This document shows positions 8,176 to 17,293 of a stretch of 64,000 nt of DNA, in pieces; positions within the stretch are counted from its first letter, which is position 1; the number at the start of each line of letters is the position of its first letter. The DNA is from Amycolatopsis vancoresmycina (GTDB lineage Bacteria; Actinomycetota; Actinomycetes; Mycobacteriales; Pseudonocardiaceae). The stretch is from NCBI RefSeq assembly GCF_000716785.1, contig NZ_JNYY01000027.1, forward strand, positions 1-64,000, in the 5' to 3' direction. The notes beneath the pieces were generated by a model. It had not been told where the DNA came from, did no database searches, and saw only the letters and a program-made list of their open reading frames with translations. A program made the translations under genes and the position numbers.

Positions 8176-9279
8176 TCAGACGTCCACCGCCAGCCGGTAT
8201 CCCCGCTTCACCACCGTCTGGACCACCTTCCCGCCGCCCAGTGACGTCCGCAGCCGCCCGATCGCCGTCTCCACCGCGTGCTCCTCCCCGCCCCCCGGCA
8301 ACGCCGAGATCAGCTCCCGCCGCGACACCACCCGCCCCGGTGACGCAGCCAACGCACGCAGCAACGCCATCGGCGCCGGCGCCACTTCGCACCACTCGCC
8401 GTCCACGATGGCCGCCTGGCCGCGCAGCTCGATCGACCTGCCGCCCGCCCGCAGCCGCGGGGATCGCGCCACCAGGGTCTCCGCCACCGTGCGGGCCAGT
8501 GCGCCGATGCGCGCTCGGTGGGGCTGGACCGTCGGCACCCCCAAAGCCGCCAACGGTCCAGCCGTTATGGGGCCGACGCACGCCGCCACCACCGGGCCCG
8601 ACAGCGCCGTGACCAGGCCGGGGAGCCGGCCCGTGCGCCGGGCCAGTGCGATGAGCGACGCCGCCGCCGGGGCGCTCGTGAACGGCAGTGCGTGGATCGA
8701 GCCGTCCAGGACACCGTCCAGGAGGCGGTCCACCGGGCCCGGGTCGGCCGGGCCGACCCAGCGGTACACCGAGATTTCGATGACCTCCGCCCCGGCCGCG
8801 CGCAGCGTGTCCACGAAGTACGGCAACGGCTCCCCGTGCAGCTGCACCGCGATCCGCAGCCCGTCGACCCCCGACGACAGCAGGTGCTGCAGCAGCTCCG
8901 CGTTGCTCTCCGACGCGGGCGAGTACGACTCCGACAGCCCGGCCGCCCGCAGCGCGCCGGTCACCTTCGGGCCACGGGCCAGCAGCGACGCCGACGAAAG
9001 CCGCGCCAGCAGCGGGTCACCCAGTCCCCAGCCCTCGGCCGCCTCCAGCCAGCCGCGGAAGCCGATGCCGGTGGTCGCGACGACCGCGTCCACCGGCGAG
9101 GACAGCAACGCGGTGGTCGCCGCGTGCAGCTCGGTGTCGTCCGTCAGCGGCACGATCCGGATCGCCGGGCCGTAGCGGACGCTCGCCCCCTTGCGCACCA
9201 GCAGCGCGCCGAGCTCGTCAGCCCGGCGCGCCGCGGTGATGCCGATCACGAAACCGGCCAGTGGGAGCACATCGCTCAC
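8176..9279 (-). CDS. nnaR: Nitrate/nitrite assimilation regulator NnaR (HemD domain plus winged helix)
   Basis: 367 aa. Residues 1 to about 250 form a HemD (uroporphyrinogen-III synthase) domain, and the last 100 or so an OmpR-type winged helix (AALLRALAASPGRVVSRREL then VKRGYRLAV). This fusion is the architecture of NnaR, an activator of nitrate and nitrite assimilation genes that works with GlnR in Streptomyces and mycobacteria. Its GTG start overlaps the nirD stop by 4 nt (GTGA), making it the last gene of the nas operon, so induction of the operon should also raise the regulator. HemD catalytic function is unlikely to be its role; the domain is thought to sense a signal. Confidence 0.88.
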   Translation of the reverse strand: MSDVLPLAGFVIGITAARRADELGALLVRKGASVRYGPAIRIVPLTDDTELHAATTALLSSPVDAVVATTGIGFRGWLEAAEGWGLGDPLLARLSSASLLARGPKVTGALRAAGLSESYSPASESNAELLQHLLSSGVDGLRIAVQLHGEPLPYFVDTLRAAGAEVIEISVYRWVGPADPGPVDRLLDGVLDGSIHALPFTSAPAAASLIALARRTGRLPGLVTALSGPVVAACVGPITAGPLAALGVPTVQPHRARIGALARTVAETLVARSPRLRAGGRSIELRGQAAIVDGEWCEVAPAPMALLRALAASPGRVVSRRELISALPGGGEEHAVETAIGRLRTSLGGGKVVQTVVKRGYRLAVDV

Positions 9280-9620
9280 GGGCTCTCCACTTCGACTACG
9301 CCTTCCCGCACGCGCACCTCGTACACCGGCACCGAAACGTCCGGAGCGTCCAGGCACCGGCCGGTTTCGAGGGCGAACCGTTCCTTGTAGACCGGCGACG
9401 CGACCACCGGCACGCCGTCCGCGTCGCCGACGATGCCGCGCGAGAGCACCGCCGCGCCGCTGCACGGGTCCCAGTTGGACAGTGCGAAGAACCGGTCGCC
9501 GGGCAGCCGGAAGATCGCCACCTGCACGCCGCCGTCGAGCAGGGCCGCGACCCCGGCGTGCTCGGGCACCGCGCCGGCCGGGCAGATCGCCGTCCAGGTC
9601 CGCTGGATCGAAGTAGTCAT
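9276..9620 (-). CDS. nirD: Nitrite reductase small subunit, NirD
   Basis: 114-aa Rieske-like small subunit of the NADH-dependent assimilatory nitrite reductase, which reduces nitrite to ammonium in the cytoplasm. The typical NirD pattern is visible: FFALSNWDPCSGAAVLSRG, then GVPVVASPVYKERFALETG and a C-terminal beta strand. Like most NirD proteins it lacks the full Rieske C-H/C-H cluster set: there is no cysteine-histidine pair in the second loop. It overlaps nirB by 4 nt upstream (ATGA) and nnaR by 4 nt downstream, so stoichiometric coupled translation is likely. Identification is firm from sequence and position together. Confidence 0.93.
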   Translation of the reverse strand: MTTSIQRTWTAICPAGAVPEHAGVAALLDGGVQVAIFRLPGDRFFALSNWDPCSGAAVLSRGIVGDADGVPVVASPVYKERFALETGRCLDAPDVSVPVYEVRVREGVVEVESP

Positions 9621-12124
9621 CGACGCACCTCCGGCACTCCGAGCATCACGGGCACTTTCTGCTGCCGCTCCGAGCGGAACGAGATGGCCGGGTCGGGCGT
9701 GCCCGGCGCGTTGACGAACGAGGTGAAGCGCGCCAGCTTCTCCGGGTCCTCCAGGACGCCCTTCCACTCGTCGGCGTAGTTGTCGACGTGCTTGACCATC
9801 GCCGCGTCGAGGTCCTCGCAGATGCCGAGCGAGTCGTCGACGATGACCGCGCGCAGGTGGTCGAGCCCGCCTTCGAGCTCCTCGATCCACGGCGCGGTCC
9901 GCTGCAGCCGATCGGCCGTGCGCACGTAGAACATGAGGAACCGGTCGATCGTGCGGATCAGGGTAGCAGTGTCCACATCGGACACGAGCAGCTCGGCGTG
10001 CCGCGGGGTGGTGCCGCCGTTGCCGCCGACGTAGAGGTTCCAGCCGTTCTCCGTGGCGATGATGCCGAAGTCCTTGCTCCGCGCCTCCGCGCACTCCCGG
10101 GCGCACCCCGACACGGCCGACTTGAGCTTGTGCGGCGACCGCAGCCCGCGGTAGCGCAGCTCCAGCTCGATCGCCAGCCCGACGCTGTCCTGGACGCCGT
10201 AGCGGCACCACGTCGACCCGACGCACGACTTCACCGTCCGCAGCGCCTTGCCGTACGCGTGCCCGGACTCGAAGCCCGCGTCGACGAGCCGCCGCCAGAT
10301 CAGCGGCAGCTGGTCCACCGTCGCGCCGAACAGGTCGATCCGCTGGCCGCCGGTGATCTTGGTGTACAGCCCGAAGTCGCGCGCCACCTCGCCGATCACG
10401 ATCAGCTTGTCCGGGGTGATCTCGCCGCCCGGGATCCGCGGGACCACCGAGTACGTGCCGTTGCGCTGCAGGTTCGCCAGGTACCGGTCGTTGGTGTCCT
10501 GCAACGTCATCTGCTCGCCGCCGAGCACGTGCCCGTTGCCCAGGGTGGCCAGGATGGACGCCACCGCCGGCTTGCAGATCGCGCAGCCGCTGCCCGAGCC
10601 GTAGCGGCCGATCAGCTCGCTGAACGTCGTGATCCGCGTCGCCTGGACGATCTCGAACAGCTCCGCGCGCGACTGCGGGAAGTGCTCGCAGACGGCCTTC
10701 GACTGCTCGACCCCGGCCGCGCTGAGCAGCTTGCCCAGCAGCGGGACGCACGACCCGCAGGCGGTGCCCGCCCGGGTGCACGCCTTGAGCTTCGGGACGG
10801 TGTCGCAGCCGTCCTCGTGGATGGCGTTCGTGATCGCGCCCTTGGACACCGCGTTGCACGAGCAGATCTGCGCCGCGTCGGGCAGCGCGTCGACGCCGAC
10901 CGCGGCGCCGCCACCCGCCGGGGCGAGGATCGCGCCCGGCTCGGCCGGCAGCGGACGCCCGACCAGCGCACGCAGGGTGTTGTACTCGGTCGCGTCGCCG
11001 ACGAGGACGCCGCCGAGCAGCGTCTTGCCGTCGTCGGTGACCACGAGCTTCTTGTACGTCCCGGCGACCGCGTCGTTGACGGCGACCTCGAGGGCACCTT
11101 CCGACTGAGCGTGCGCGTCCCCGAAGGAAGCGACGTCGACGCCCATCAGCTTCAGCTTGGTGGACGTGTCCGGTTCCGGGAACGTCCCGGCCCCGCCGGT
11201 GAGCTGCGCGGCGACGATCTCCGCCATCGCGTACCCGGGCGCCACGATGCCGTACACGCGGCCCTCGACCGCGGCGCACTCACCGATCGCGTAGATCGCC
11301 GGGTCGCTGGTGCGGCAGGAGGCGTCGGTCAGGACACCGCCACGCGGGCCGAGGTCCAAACCGGACTGCCGGGCCAGGTCGTCCCGCGGCCGGACCCCGG
11401 CGGAGAACACGACCAGGTCGACGTCCAGCTCGGTGCCGTTGCCCAGCTTGGCCAGCAGCCGCGAGCCGTCGGCCTCGATGGCGTCGGTGGACGTTCCCGT
11501 GTGGACGGTGACGTCCAGGTTGGTGATCAGCCGCCGCAGCAGCGCGCCGCCGCCCTCGTCGACCTGCAACGGCATCAGGCGCGGCGCCATCTCGACGACG
11601 TGCGGGGACAAGCCCATGTCCCGCAGCGCCTTCGCCGCCTCCAGGCCGAGCAGGCCACCGCCGATGACGACGGCCGAGCGACGACCGCGGCCCGGCTTGT
11701 CGACCGCGGCCGCGCGGATGCGGTCGAGGTCCTCAATGGTCCGGTAGACGAAACAGCCGTCCAGGTCGTGCCCGGGCACCGGCGGCACGAACGGCCGCGA
11801 ACCGGTGGCCAGCACCAGGGCGTCGTAGGAAACGACGTCGCCGGAGGCCGTGGTCACGGTCTTCGAAGACCGGTCCACCGAGACGGCCAGCTCACCGAGC
11901 CGGAGATCCACAACGGAGTCGCCCGCGTAGTCCGAGCCGGGGAGCGCCAGCGTGGCCGGGTCCCAAGTGTCCACATAGGACGTCAGCGCCACCCGGTCGT
12001 ACGCCGGGCGCGGCTCCTCGGACAGGACGACGATGTGCCAGCTGCCGGAAGGGTCTTCCGCACGCACCGCCTCCACGAGCCGGTGGGCGACCATGCCGTG
12101 TCCGGCGACGACCAGGGTGGGCAT
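9617..12124 (-). CDS. nirB: Nitrite reductase [NAD(P)H] large subunit, NirB
   Basis: 835 aa, the normal NirB size. Order of domains: N-terminal FAD/NAD(P)-binding oxidoreductase (VVAGHGMVAHR; VVIGGGLLGLEAA), a BFD-like [2Fe-2S] region with CSCNAVSKG and CGSC, then sulfite/nitrite reductase domains. The siroheme-[4Fe-4S] ligands are intact: CVGSTWC (C-x5-C) and CAREC (C-x3-C). It takes electrons from NAD(P)H to reduce nitrite by six electrons to ammonium. The ATG at 12124 starts 1 nt after the narK stop; it gives the usual N terminus. Part of the nas operon with nirD immediately downstream. Confidence 0.95.
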   Translation of the reverse strand: MPTLVVAGHGMVAHRLVEAVRAEDPSGSWHIVVLSEEPRPAYDRVALTSYVDTWDPATLALPGSDYAGDSVVDLRLGELAVSVDRSSKTVTTASGDVVSYDALVLATGSRPFVPPVPGHDLDGCFVYRTIEDLDRIRAAAVDKPGRGRRSAVVIGGGLLGLEAAKALRDMGLSPHVVEMAPRLMPLQVDEGGGALLRRLITNLDVTVHTGTSTDAIEADGSRLLAKLGNGTELDVDLVVFSAGVRPRDDLARQSGLDLGPRGGVLTDASCRTSDPAIYAIGECAAVEGRVYGIVAPGYAMAEIVAAQLTGGAGTFPEPDTSTKLKLMGVDVASFGDAHAQSEGALEVAVNDAVAGTYKKLVVTDDGKTLLGGVLVGDATEYNTLRALVGRPLPAEPGAILAPAGGGAAVGVDALPDAAQICSCNAVSKGAITNAIHEDGCDTVPKLKACTRAGTACGSCVPLLGKLLSAAGVEQSKAVCEHFPQSRAELFEIVQATRITTFSELIGRYGSGSGCAICKPAVASILATLGNGHVLGGEQMTLQDTNDRYLANLQRNGTYSVVPRIPGGEITPDKLIVIGEVARDFGLYTKITGGQRIDLFGATVDQLPLIWRRLVDAGFESGHAYGKALRTVKSCVGSTWCRYGVQDSVGLAIELELRYRGLRSPHKLKSAVSGCARECAEARSKDFGIIATENGWNLYVGGNGGTTPRHAELLVSDVDTATLIRTIDRFLMFYVRTADRLQRTAPWIEELEGGLDHLRAVIVDDSLGICEDLDAAMVKHVDNYADEWKGVLEDPEKLARFTSFVNAPGTPDPAISFRSERQQKVPVMLGVPEVRR

Positions 12125-12125
12125 C

Positions 12126-13517
12126 TCAGACCTCCGCTCCCGCGAGCGCCAGACCGCGCTCACTCGTGGGCTGTTCGGCGGGCTTGCGCAGGTAGACCGC
12201 CCAGGTGACGGCGAAGCAGAGCCCGTAGAAGACGAGGAATCCGATGAAGGCGGGCACGCCGCTCTTCGCGTCGGCGAACGACTGCCGGAAGGCCAGGTTG
12301 ATGAACAACCCGCCTTCGGCCCCGATCGCGCCGGCCAGGCCGATCAGCGCGCCGGACAGCCGCCGCGCCTTGAGCAGCTCGGCCGCCTCTTCGGCGCCGT
12401 TCGAGATCGCCACCTTCGCCTTGGCCCGGAAGATGGCCGGGATCATCTTGTACGTCGAGCCGTTGCCGATGCCGGTGAGCACGAACAGCACGATGAAGGC
12501 GATCGTGAACAGCGCCAGGGACTTCGACGTCGAGGCGAGGATCAGCACGACCGTGGCCAGCGCCATCCCGATGAAGGTGGCGAAGGTGACCTTGCCGCCG
12601 CCGATGCGGTCGGACAGCCAGCCACCGGCCGGCCGCGAGATCGAACCGAGCAGCGGGCCGAGGAACGTCACCGCGGCCGCCTGCAACGGGGTGCGGCCGA
12701 ACTGGTTCTGCAGCACCAGGCCGAAGGCGAAGCTGTAGCCGATGAACGAGCCGAACGTGCCGACGTAGAGGAAGGACATCACCCAGGTGTGCGGGTCCTT
12801 GACGACCTCGCGCATCGCCTTCGTGTCGCCCTTCATCGTGGCGAGGTTGTCCATGAAGAAGTACGCGCACAGCGCCGCGATCACGATCAGCGGGAGGTAG
12901 ATGAACAGCACCAGCCGGGGCGCGGTCGCGCCCGCCGTGCCGATCACCAGGAGCCCGACCAGCTGGATCGCCGCGACGCCGAGGTTGCCGCCGCCGGCGT
13001 TGAGGCCCAGCGCCCAGCCCTTGTGCTTCTCGGGGTAGAAGGCGTTGATGTTCGTCATCGACGACGCGAAGTTGCCGCCGCCGACCCCGCCGAGCGCCGC
13101 GACCAGCAGGAACGTGCCGAGTGACGTGCCGGGGTGCAGCACGATCGCGGCCAGCGTGGTCGGGATCAGCAGCAGCACGGCGGACACGACGGTCCAGTTG
13201 CGGCCGCCGAACTTCGCCACGGCGAAGGTGTAGGGCAGCCGCATCAGGCCGCCGATCAGGGTCGGCGTCGAGACGAGCAGGAACTTGTCCGCGGCGGAAA
13301 AGCCGTAGTCCTTGCCCATGAATAGGACGATGACCGACCACAGGGTCCAGATCGAGAAGCCGATGTGCTCGGCGAAGACGGAGAACCACAGGTTGCGGCG
13401 GGCGACATTCTTGCCGGTGGACTCCCAGAACTGTTCGTTCTCGGGTTCCCAGTGCTCGATCCAGTGCTTTCCTCGGTGGGCCACGGCGTTCTCCTCAGTG
13501 CGGGTCGGATCGGTCAT
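12126..13517 (-). CDS. narK: NarK/NasA-type nitrate/nitrite MFS transporter
   Basis: 463-aa MFS protein with about 12 hydrophobic segments. It contains the nitrate/nitrite porter signature regions GVGGGNFASSM and GLNAGGGNLG, with glycine-rich nitrate-binding motifs in the fifth and following helices. It should import nitrate for NasA and perhaps move nitrite. The N-terminal 40 residues (HWEPENEQFWESTGKNVARRNL) match actinobacterial NarK/NasK proteins. Start ATG at 13517 overlaps the nasC stop by 4 nt. In A. mediterranei nomenclature this would correspond to nasK. Confidence 0.93.
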   Translation of the reverse strand: MTDPTRTEENAVAHRGKHWIEHWEPENEQFWESTGKNVARRNLWFSVFAEHIGFSIWTLWSVIVLFMGKDYGFSAADKFLLVSTPTLIGGLMRLPYTFAVAKFGGRNWTVVSAVLLLIPTTLAAIVLHPGTSLGTFLLVAALGGVGGGNFASSMTNINAFYPEKHKGWALGLNAGGGNLGVAAIQLVGLLVIGTAGATAPRLVLFIYLPLIVIAALCAYFFMDNLATMKGDTKAMREVVKDPHTWVMSFLYVGTFGSFIGYSFAFGLVLQNQFGRTPLQAAAVTFLGPLLGSISRPAGGWLSDRIGGGKVTFATFIGMALATVVLILASTSKSLALFTIAFIVLFVLTGIGNGSTYKMIPAIFRAKAKVAISNGAEEAAELLKARRLSGALIGLAGAIGAEGGLFINLAFRQSFADAKSGVPAFIGFLVFYGLCFAVTWAVYLRKPAEQPTSERGLALAGAEV

Positions 13518-14941
13518 TGCGCGGCGAGCCAGTTCGCGATGCCGCCGACGGTGTCGGTGCACCCGCCGCATCCCGTCGTGGCTCGCGTGGCCCGCGCCAG
13601 TGCGGGGGTGTCGGTGGCCCCGGCCTTCCAGGCTTCGATCAGCCGGCCCTTCGTGACGTTGTTGCAGCGGCAGATGACGGCCGCCGCGGGCAGGTCGGCG
13701 GGGCTGGCCGCGGGGGTGCTGCCGCTGGGCAGCGCGCGGCCGAGCAGGACGGCGAGCCGGTCTTCCGGCAGCGGCGTCCCGCGGTCGTGGAACTGGGTGA
13801 TCGTGGCGGCCGCGTCGGGCAGGCCGAGCAGGATCGCCCCGGTGACGCGGTTTTCGCGGACGACGAGCTTGCCGTACCGGCCACCGGTGGGGTCGTTGAA
13901 GGTGAGCACCTCGGCGCCGTTGTCGGATGCTTCGAGCTGGGTCTCGCCGAGGGCGGCGAGGTCGATGCCGCGGGCCTTGAGCCGGGTGACGGCCGTGGTG
14001 CCGCGGTAGCGGGCCGCCGCGTTCGTCCCGGTGAGGACGTCGGCGAGGACCTCGGCCTGCTCCCAGGCGGGCTGGATCAGCCCGGCCGGGGCGCCGGGGT
14101 GACGGGCGCAGTCCCCGAGGGCGTGGATGCGGCCGTCGCTGGTGCGCAGGACGTCGTCCACAAGCACAGCTCCGTCGACGTCCAGCCCGGCTTCGGCGGC
14201 CAGGCGCGTTTCGGCGCGGACGCCGGCGGCGACCACGACCAGGTCGGCCGGGACGAGCGTGCCGTCGTCGAGCTTGAGCCCGTCGCCGGGCAGGTAGCGG
14301 GCGGCGGTGGCGCCGAACTTGAACGTCACGCCCATTTCGGTGAGCTGCCGGGCCAGCACGTGGCCGGCGGCCGGGTCGAGCTGGCGTTCCATGACGTGGC
14401 CCAGCGGGTGCACGACGGTCACCTGGTTGCCGCGCCCGGCCAGCCCGCGGGCGGCTTCGAGGCCGAGCAGGCCGCCGCCGAGCACCGCGACCGGGGCGCC
14501 GAAGCGGGCGGCGTCGAGGATCTTGGCGCAGTCGTCCAGGCTGCGGAACGCGACCACGCCTGGTCCCGCCTCCAGGCCCTCGACCGGCGGGATCCAGGGG
14601 TTCGCGCCGGTGGCGAGCACGAGGGCGTCGTAGTCCACAGTGGATCCGTCGGCGAGTTCGACGCAGCGCTTCCCGCGGTCGATGCGGGCGACGTCGACAC
14701 CGAGGCGGAGGTCGATGTTGTGCCGCTGGGCCCACTCGTCGTCGTGGAGGCGGACGCTCTCGGCGCTCATGCCCCCGGCGACGACGGCGGACAGCAGCAC
14801 GCGGTTGTAGGCCGCGTGTTTCTCGGCGCCGAGGACGGTCAGGCGGACCCGTTCGGCGATCGGGTCGCGGCGGCGGATCTCGTCGGCCAGCCGGGCACCG
14901 GCCATGCCGTAGCCGACGATGACGACTTCGCGGGGGGTCAT
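13514..14941 (-). CDS. nasC: FAD-dependent oxidoreductase with BFD [2Fe-2S] domain, nitrate reductase electron-transfer subunit
   Basis: 475 aa. N-terminal pyridine nucleotide-disulfide oxidoreductase fold (VVIVGYGMAGARLA; VAVLGGGLLGLEAA), then a C-terminal BFD-like [2Fe-2S] domain with CRCNNVTKG and CGGC. It resembles the N-terminal half of NirB, but there is no siroheme domain. Placement between nasA and narK indicates that it passes electrons from NAD(P)H to the molybdenum nitrate reductase, which itself lacks a BFD module. Start ATG at 14941 overlaps the nasA stop by 4 nt; the frame is open slightly further upstream but homology begins here. The symbol follows the nas operon naming as I remember it. 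Confidence 0.88.
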   Translation of the reverse strand: MTPREVVIVGYGMAGARLADEIRRRDPIAERVRLTVLGAEKHAAYNRVLLSAVVAGGMSAESVRLHDDEWAQRHNIDLRLGVDVARIDRGKRCVELADGSTVDYDALVLATGANPWIPPVEGLEAGPGVVAFRSLDDCAKILDAARFGAPVAVLGGGLLGLEAARGLAGRGNQVTVVHPLGHVMERQLDPAAGHVLARQLTEMGVTFKFGATAARYLPGDGLKLDDGTLVPADLVVVAAGVRAETRLAAEAGLDVDGAVLVDDVLRTSDGRIHALGDCARHPGAPAGLIQPAWEQAEVLADVLTGTNAAARYRGTTAVTRLKARGIDLAALGETQLEASDNGAEVLTFNDPTGGRYGKLVVRENRVTGAILLGLPDAAATITQFHDRGTPLPEDRLAVLLGRALPSGSTPAASPADLPAAAVICRCNNVTKGRLIEAWKAGATDTPALARATRATTGCGGCTDTVGGIANWLAAQ

Positions 14942-16986
14942 GCGGCACCATCCACAGTAGACAGGGACACGGCACACACCTTGAACTCCGGCATCCGGCT
15001 CACCGGGTCGAGCGCGGGGTTGGTGAACAGGTTGGCGCGCTGTTCACCCGGGAAGTGGAACGGCAGGAAAACGAGATCGGGCTTGAGGCTTTGGACGAAC
15101 CGGACTTTCGCGGTCATCTCCCCGCGCCGCGATCGGATCCGCGCGGGATCGCCTTCTTCGAGCCCGGCACGCTTGGCGGTGTCCGGGTGGACCTCGACGA
15201 ACGCCTCCGGGACGACGTCGTTGAGCTCCTGCACGAGCCGGGTCTGGGCGCCCGACTGGTAGTGCTGCAGCACGCGGCCGGTGGTGGCCTGCAAGGGGAA
15301 TTCCTCGTCCGGCAGCTCGGCCGGGCCGGTGTGCTCGACCGGGGTGAACCGCGCGCGGCCGTCCGGGTGGGCGAAGGCGTCGAGGAACATCCGCGGGGTG
15401 CCGGGGTGGTCGTCCGCCGGGACCGGCCAGTGCAGGGCCTCGCCCGCGCGGAGGCGGTCGTAGCTGACGCCGGAGTAGTCGGCGATGCCGCCCTTGGACG
15501 CGATCCGCAGTTCCTCGAACACCGTCTCGGCGTCGGCCGGGAACCGGCCTTCGGGCTGCCCCAGCCGGTGCGCGAGGCCGTTCAGGACGTCGAGGTCGGA
15601 CCGGACGCCCGGCGGTGGCGTCAACGCCTTGCGGCGCAGCAGGATCCGGCCTTCCAGGTTGGTGAGCGTGCCGTCCTCTTCGGCCCACTGGGTGACGGGC
15701 AGGACGACGTCGGCGAGCGCGGCGGTCTCCGAGAGGACGAAGTCGGCGACGACCAGGAAGTCCAGTTCGGACAGTCGATCTTGGACGCGCTGCGAGCGCG
15801 GCGCCGAGACGACGACGTTGCTGCCGAACACCATCAGCGCCTTCGGGCCGTTGTCCTGGCCGAGCGCTTCGAGGAGTTCGGTGGCCGAGCGGCCGGGGCC
15901 GGGCAGGCTTTCGGCGTCGACACCCCAGACACCGGCGACGTATTCGCGGGCGGCCGGGTCGTCGAGCTTGCGGTAGCCGGGGAGCTGGTCGGCTTTCTGG
16001 CCGTGCTCGCGGCCGCCCTGGCCGTTGCCCTGGCCGGTGAGGCAGCCGTAGCCGGAGCCCTGGCGGCCGGGGAGGCCGAGGCTCAGCGCGAGGTTGATCC
16101 AGGCGCCGACGGTCGCGGTGCCGGTGGCGTGCTGCTCGGTGCCGCGGGCGGTGAGGACGTAGGCGTTGCGGGCTCCAGCGAGCTTCTCGGCGGCGAGGCG
16201 CATGTCGGCGGCCGAGACGCCGGTGACGCGCTCGGCGCGCTCCGGCCACCAGCTCGCCGCGATGCGCCACATTTCGGCGAACCCGCTCGTCCTCTCGTCC
16301 ACATAGGACTGGTTCAGGTGACCGCCTTCGACGACGGCGTGCAGGATCCCCAGTGCCAGCGCGAGGTCCGTGCCGGGCGCGGGTGCCAGGTGCAGGCTCG
16401 CCAGCTCGGCGGTCGGGGTGCGGCGTGGGTCGACGACGATCAGGTCGCTGCCGCGCAGGTGCTGGGTGAACGGCGGCATGGTCTCGGCCGGGTTCGCTCC
16501 TGCGAGCAGCACGACGTCGGCGTTCTTGAGGTCGGTGACGGGGAACGGCATCCCGCGGTCCGCGCCGAACGCCTTGATCCCCGCGGCGGCGGCCGAGGAC
16601 ATGCAGAAGCGGCCGTTGTAGTCGATCTGCGACGTGCCGAGCGCTACCCGGGCGAACTTGCCGAGCAGGTAGGCCTTTTCGTTGGTCAGGCCGCCGCCGC
16701 CGAAGATCGCTACGCCGTCGGGGCCGTGTGCTTCCTGTGTTTCGCGGAGTTTCCGGGCGACGTGGTCGAGGGCGAAGTTCCAGCTCACCGGCTCGAGTGC
16801 GCCGTTCACCCGCAGCATCGGCGTGGTCAGGCGCTTCGGGGAGGTGAGGAGGCTGCCGGAGGTCCAGCCCTTCTGGCACAGGCCGCCTGCGTTGACCGGG
16901 AAGTCCCGCGGTGTCACTCGGGTGCCGTTGAGGCTCATCCCGCACTGCAGGGCGCAGTACGGGCAGTGGGTGTCTACCTGCGGCAT
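14938..16986 (-). CDS. nasA: Assimilatory nitrate reductase catalytic subunit (molybdopterin)
   Basis: 682-aa cytoplasmic molybdopterin oxidoreductase reducing nitrate to nitrite. The N-terminal [4Fe-4S] ligands are Cys8, Cys11, Cys15 and Cys37 (HCPYCALQC and GGLCQKG), and Cys128 in NGRFCMSS is the likely molybdenum ligand. The molybdopterin dinucleotide-binding C-terminal domain is present (LQATTGRVLQHYQSG). There is no Tat signal, as expected for an assimilatory enzyme. GAGGAGGTG precedes the ATG. It is the first gene of a six-gene minus-strand operon with mostly 4-nt overlaps. A candidate GlnR site lies about 70 bp upstream. Confidence 0.94.
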   Translation of the reverse strand: MPQVDTHCPYCALQCGMSLNGTRVTPRDFPVNAGGLCQKGWTSGSLLTSPKRLTTPMLRVNGALEPVSWNFALDHVARKLRETQEAHGPDGVAIFGGGGLTNEKAYLLGKFARVALGTSQIDYNGRFCMSSAAAAGIKAFGADRGMPFPVTDLKNADVVLLAGANPAETMPPFTQHLRGSDLIVVDPRRTPTAELASLHLAPAPGTDLALALGILHAVVEGGHLNQSYVDERTSGFAEMWRIAASWWPERAERVTGVSAADMRLAAEKLAGARNAYVLTARGTEQHATGTATVGAWINLALSLGLPGRQGSGYGCLTGQGNGQGGREHGQKADQLPGYRKLDDPAAREYVAGVWGVDAESLPGPGRSATELLEALGQDNGPKALMVFGSNVVVSAPRSQRVQDRLSELDFLVVADFVLSETAALADVVLPVTQWAEEDGTLTNLEGRILLRRKALTPPPGVRSDLDVLNGLAHRLGQPEGRFPADAETVFEELRIASKGGIADYSGVSYDRLRAGEALHWPVPADDHPGTPRMFLDAFAHPDGRARFTPVEHTGPAELPDEEFPLQATTGRVLQHYQSGAQTRLVQELNDVVPEAFVEVHPDTAKRAGLEEGDPARIRSRRGEMTAKVRFVQSLKPDLVFLPFHFPGEQRANLFTNPALDPVSRMPEFKVCAVSLSTVDGAA

Positions 16987-17233
16987 CGGGCACCTCCTCG
17001 GCGGTTCGGGCTTGCCCTGACGCTAAGGAGGCCGTGTTAACCGGATTCGACCGAATGTTTCAGGCAGTTGACATTGCGGCGGTGTTTCCGGGGCCCGGTC
17101 GGTGAGATCGCCGTCCAGCTGGCGGGAGTTCGGAGGTCAGTGGGGCTGTCGGGGAGGTGACATGGGGGCTTGGGATGTGGGTCACAAGCTGCCAGTACTT
17201 GTTGGGTCGCCACCCCGAAGCCTGATTGTGACT
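16987..17233. other. Intergenic control region of the nas operon
   Basis: Together with the hairpin at 17234-17293, this is the nearly 300-bp stretch without a gene. It carries the nasA Shine-Dalgarno, the candidate GlnR half-box and presumably the nas promoter. Short open frames inside it lack ribosome-binding sites and homology. Nothing else was recognised. Confidence 0.6.
17057..17072 (-). promoter_or_regulatory. Candidate GlnR half-box upstream of nasA
   Basis: Read on the minus strand the site is GTCAACTGCCTGAAAC, matching the GlnR pattern gTnAC-n6-GaAAC with one weak position in the first pentamer. GlnR is the OmpR-type activator of nitrogen assimilation genes in actinomycetes. The site is about 70 bp upstream of the nasA start. 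TTAACA further downstream is a possible -10 element. No clear second half-box was found at the expected 11-bp phase. Confidence 0.45.
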
Positions 17234-17293
17234 ACGGCCGGTAGCACCGCGTCAAGGCGGGAAAGCGTGCCTTGACCCGGTACTACCGGCCGT
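17234..17293. terminator. Nested long inverted repeat over the end of the TIGR02569 gene
   Basis: Outer arms ACGGCCGGTAG (17234-17244) and CTACCGGCCGT (17283-17293) enclose inner arms GTCAAGGC (17251-17258) and GCCTTGAC (17269-17276). The outer right arm includes the TAG stop codon of the minus-strand gene. Likely a terminator insulating the nas promoter from upstream transcription. There is no T-tract. Confidence 0.7.

Noticed and set aside
9788..12208. An 806-residue open frame antisense to nirB
   Set aside because: Arg/Asp/Val-rich composition typical of antisense frames in high-GC genes; nirB on the other strand has full-length homology and intact cofactor motifs.
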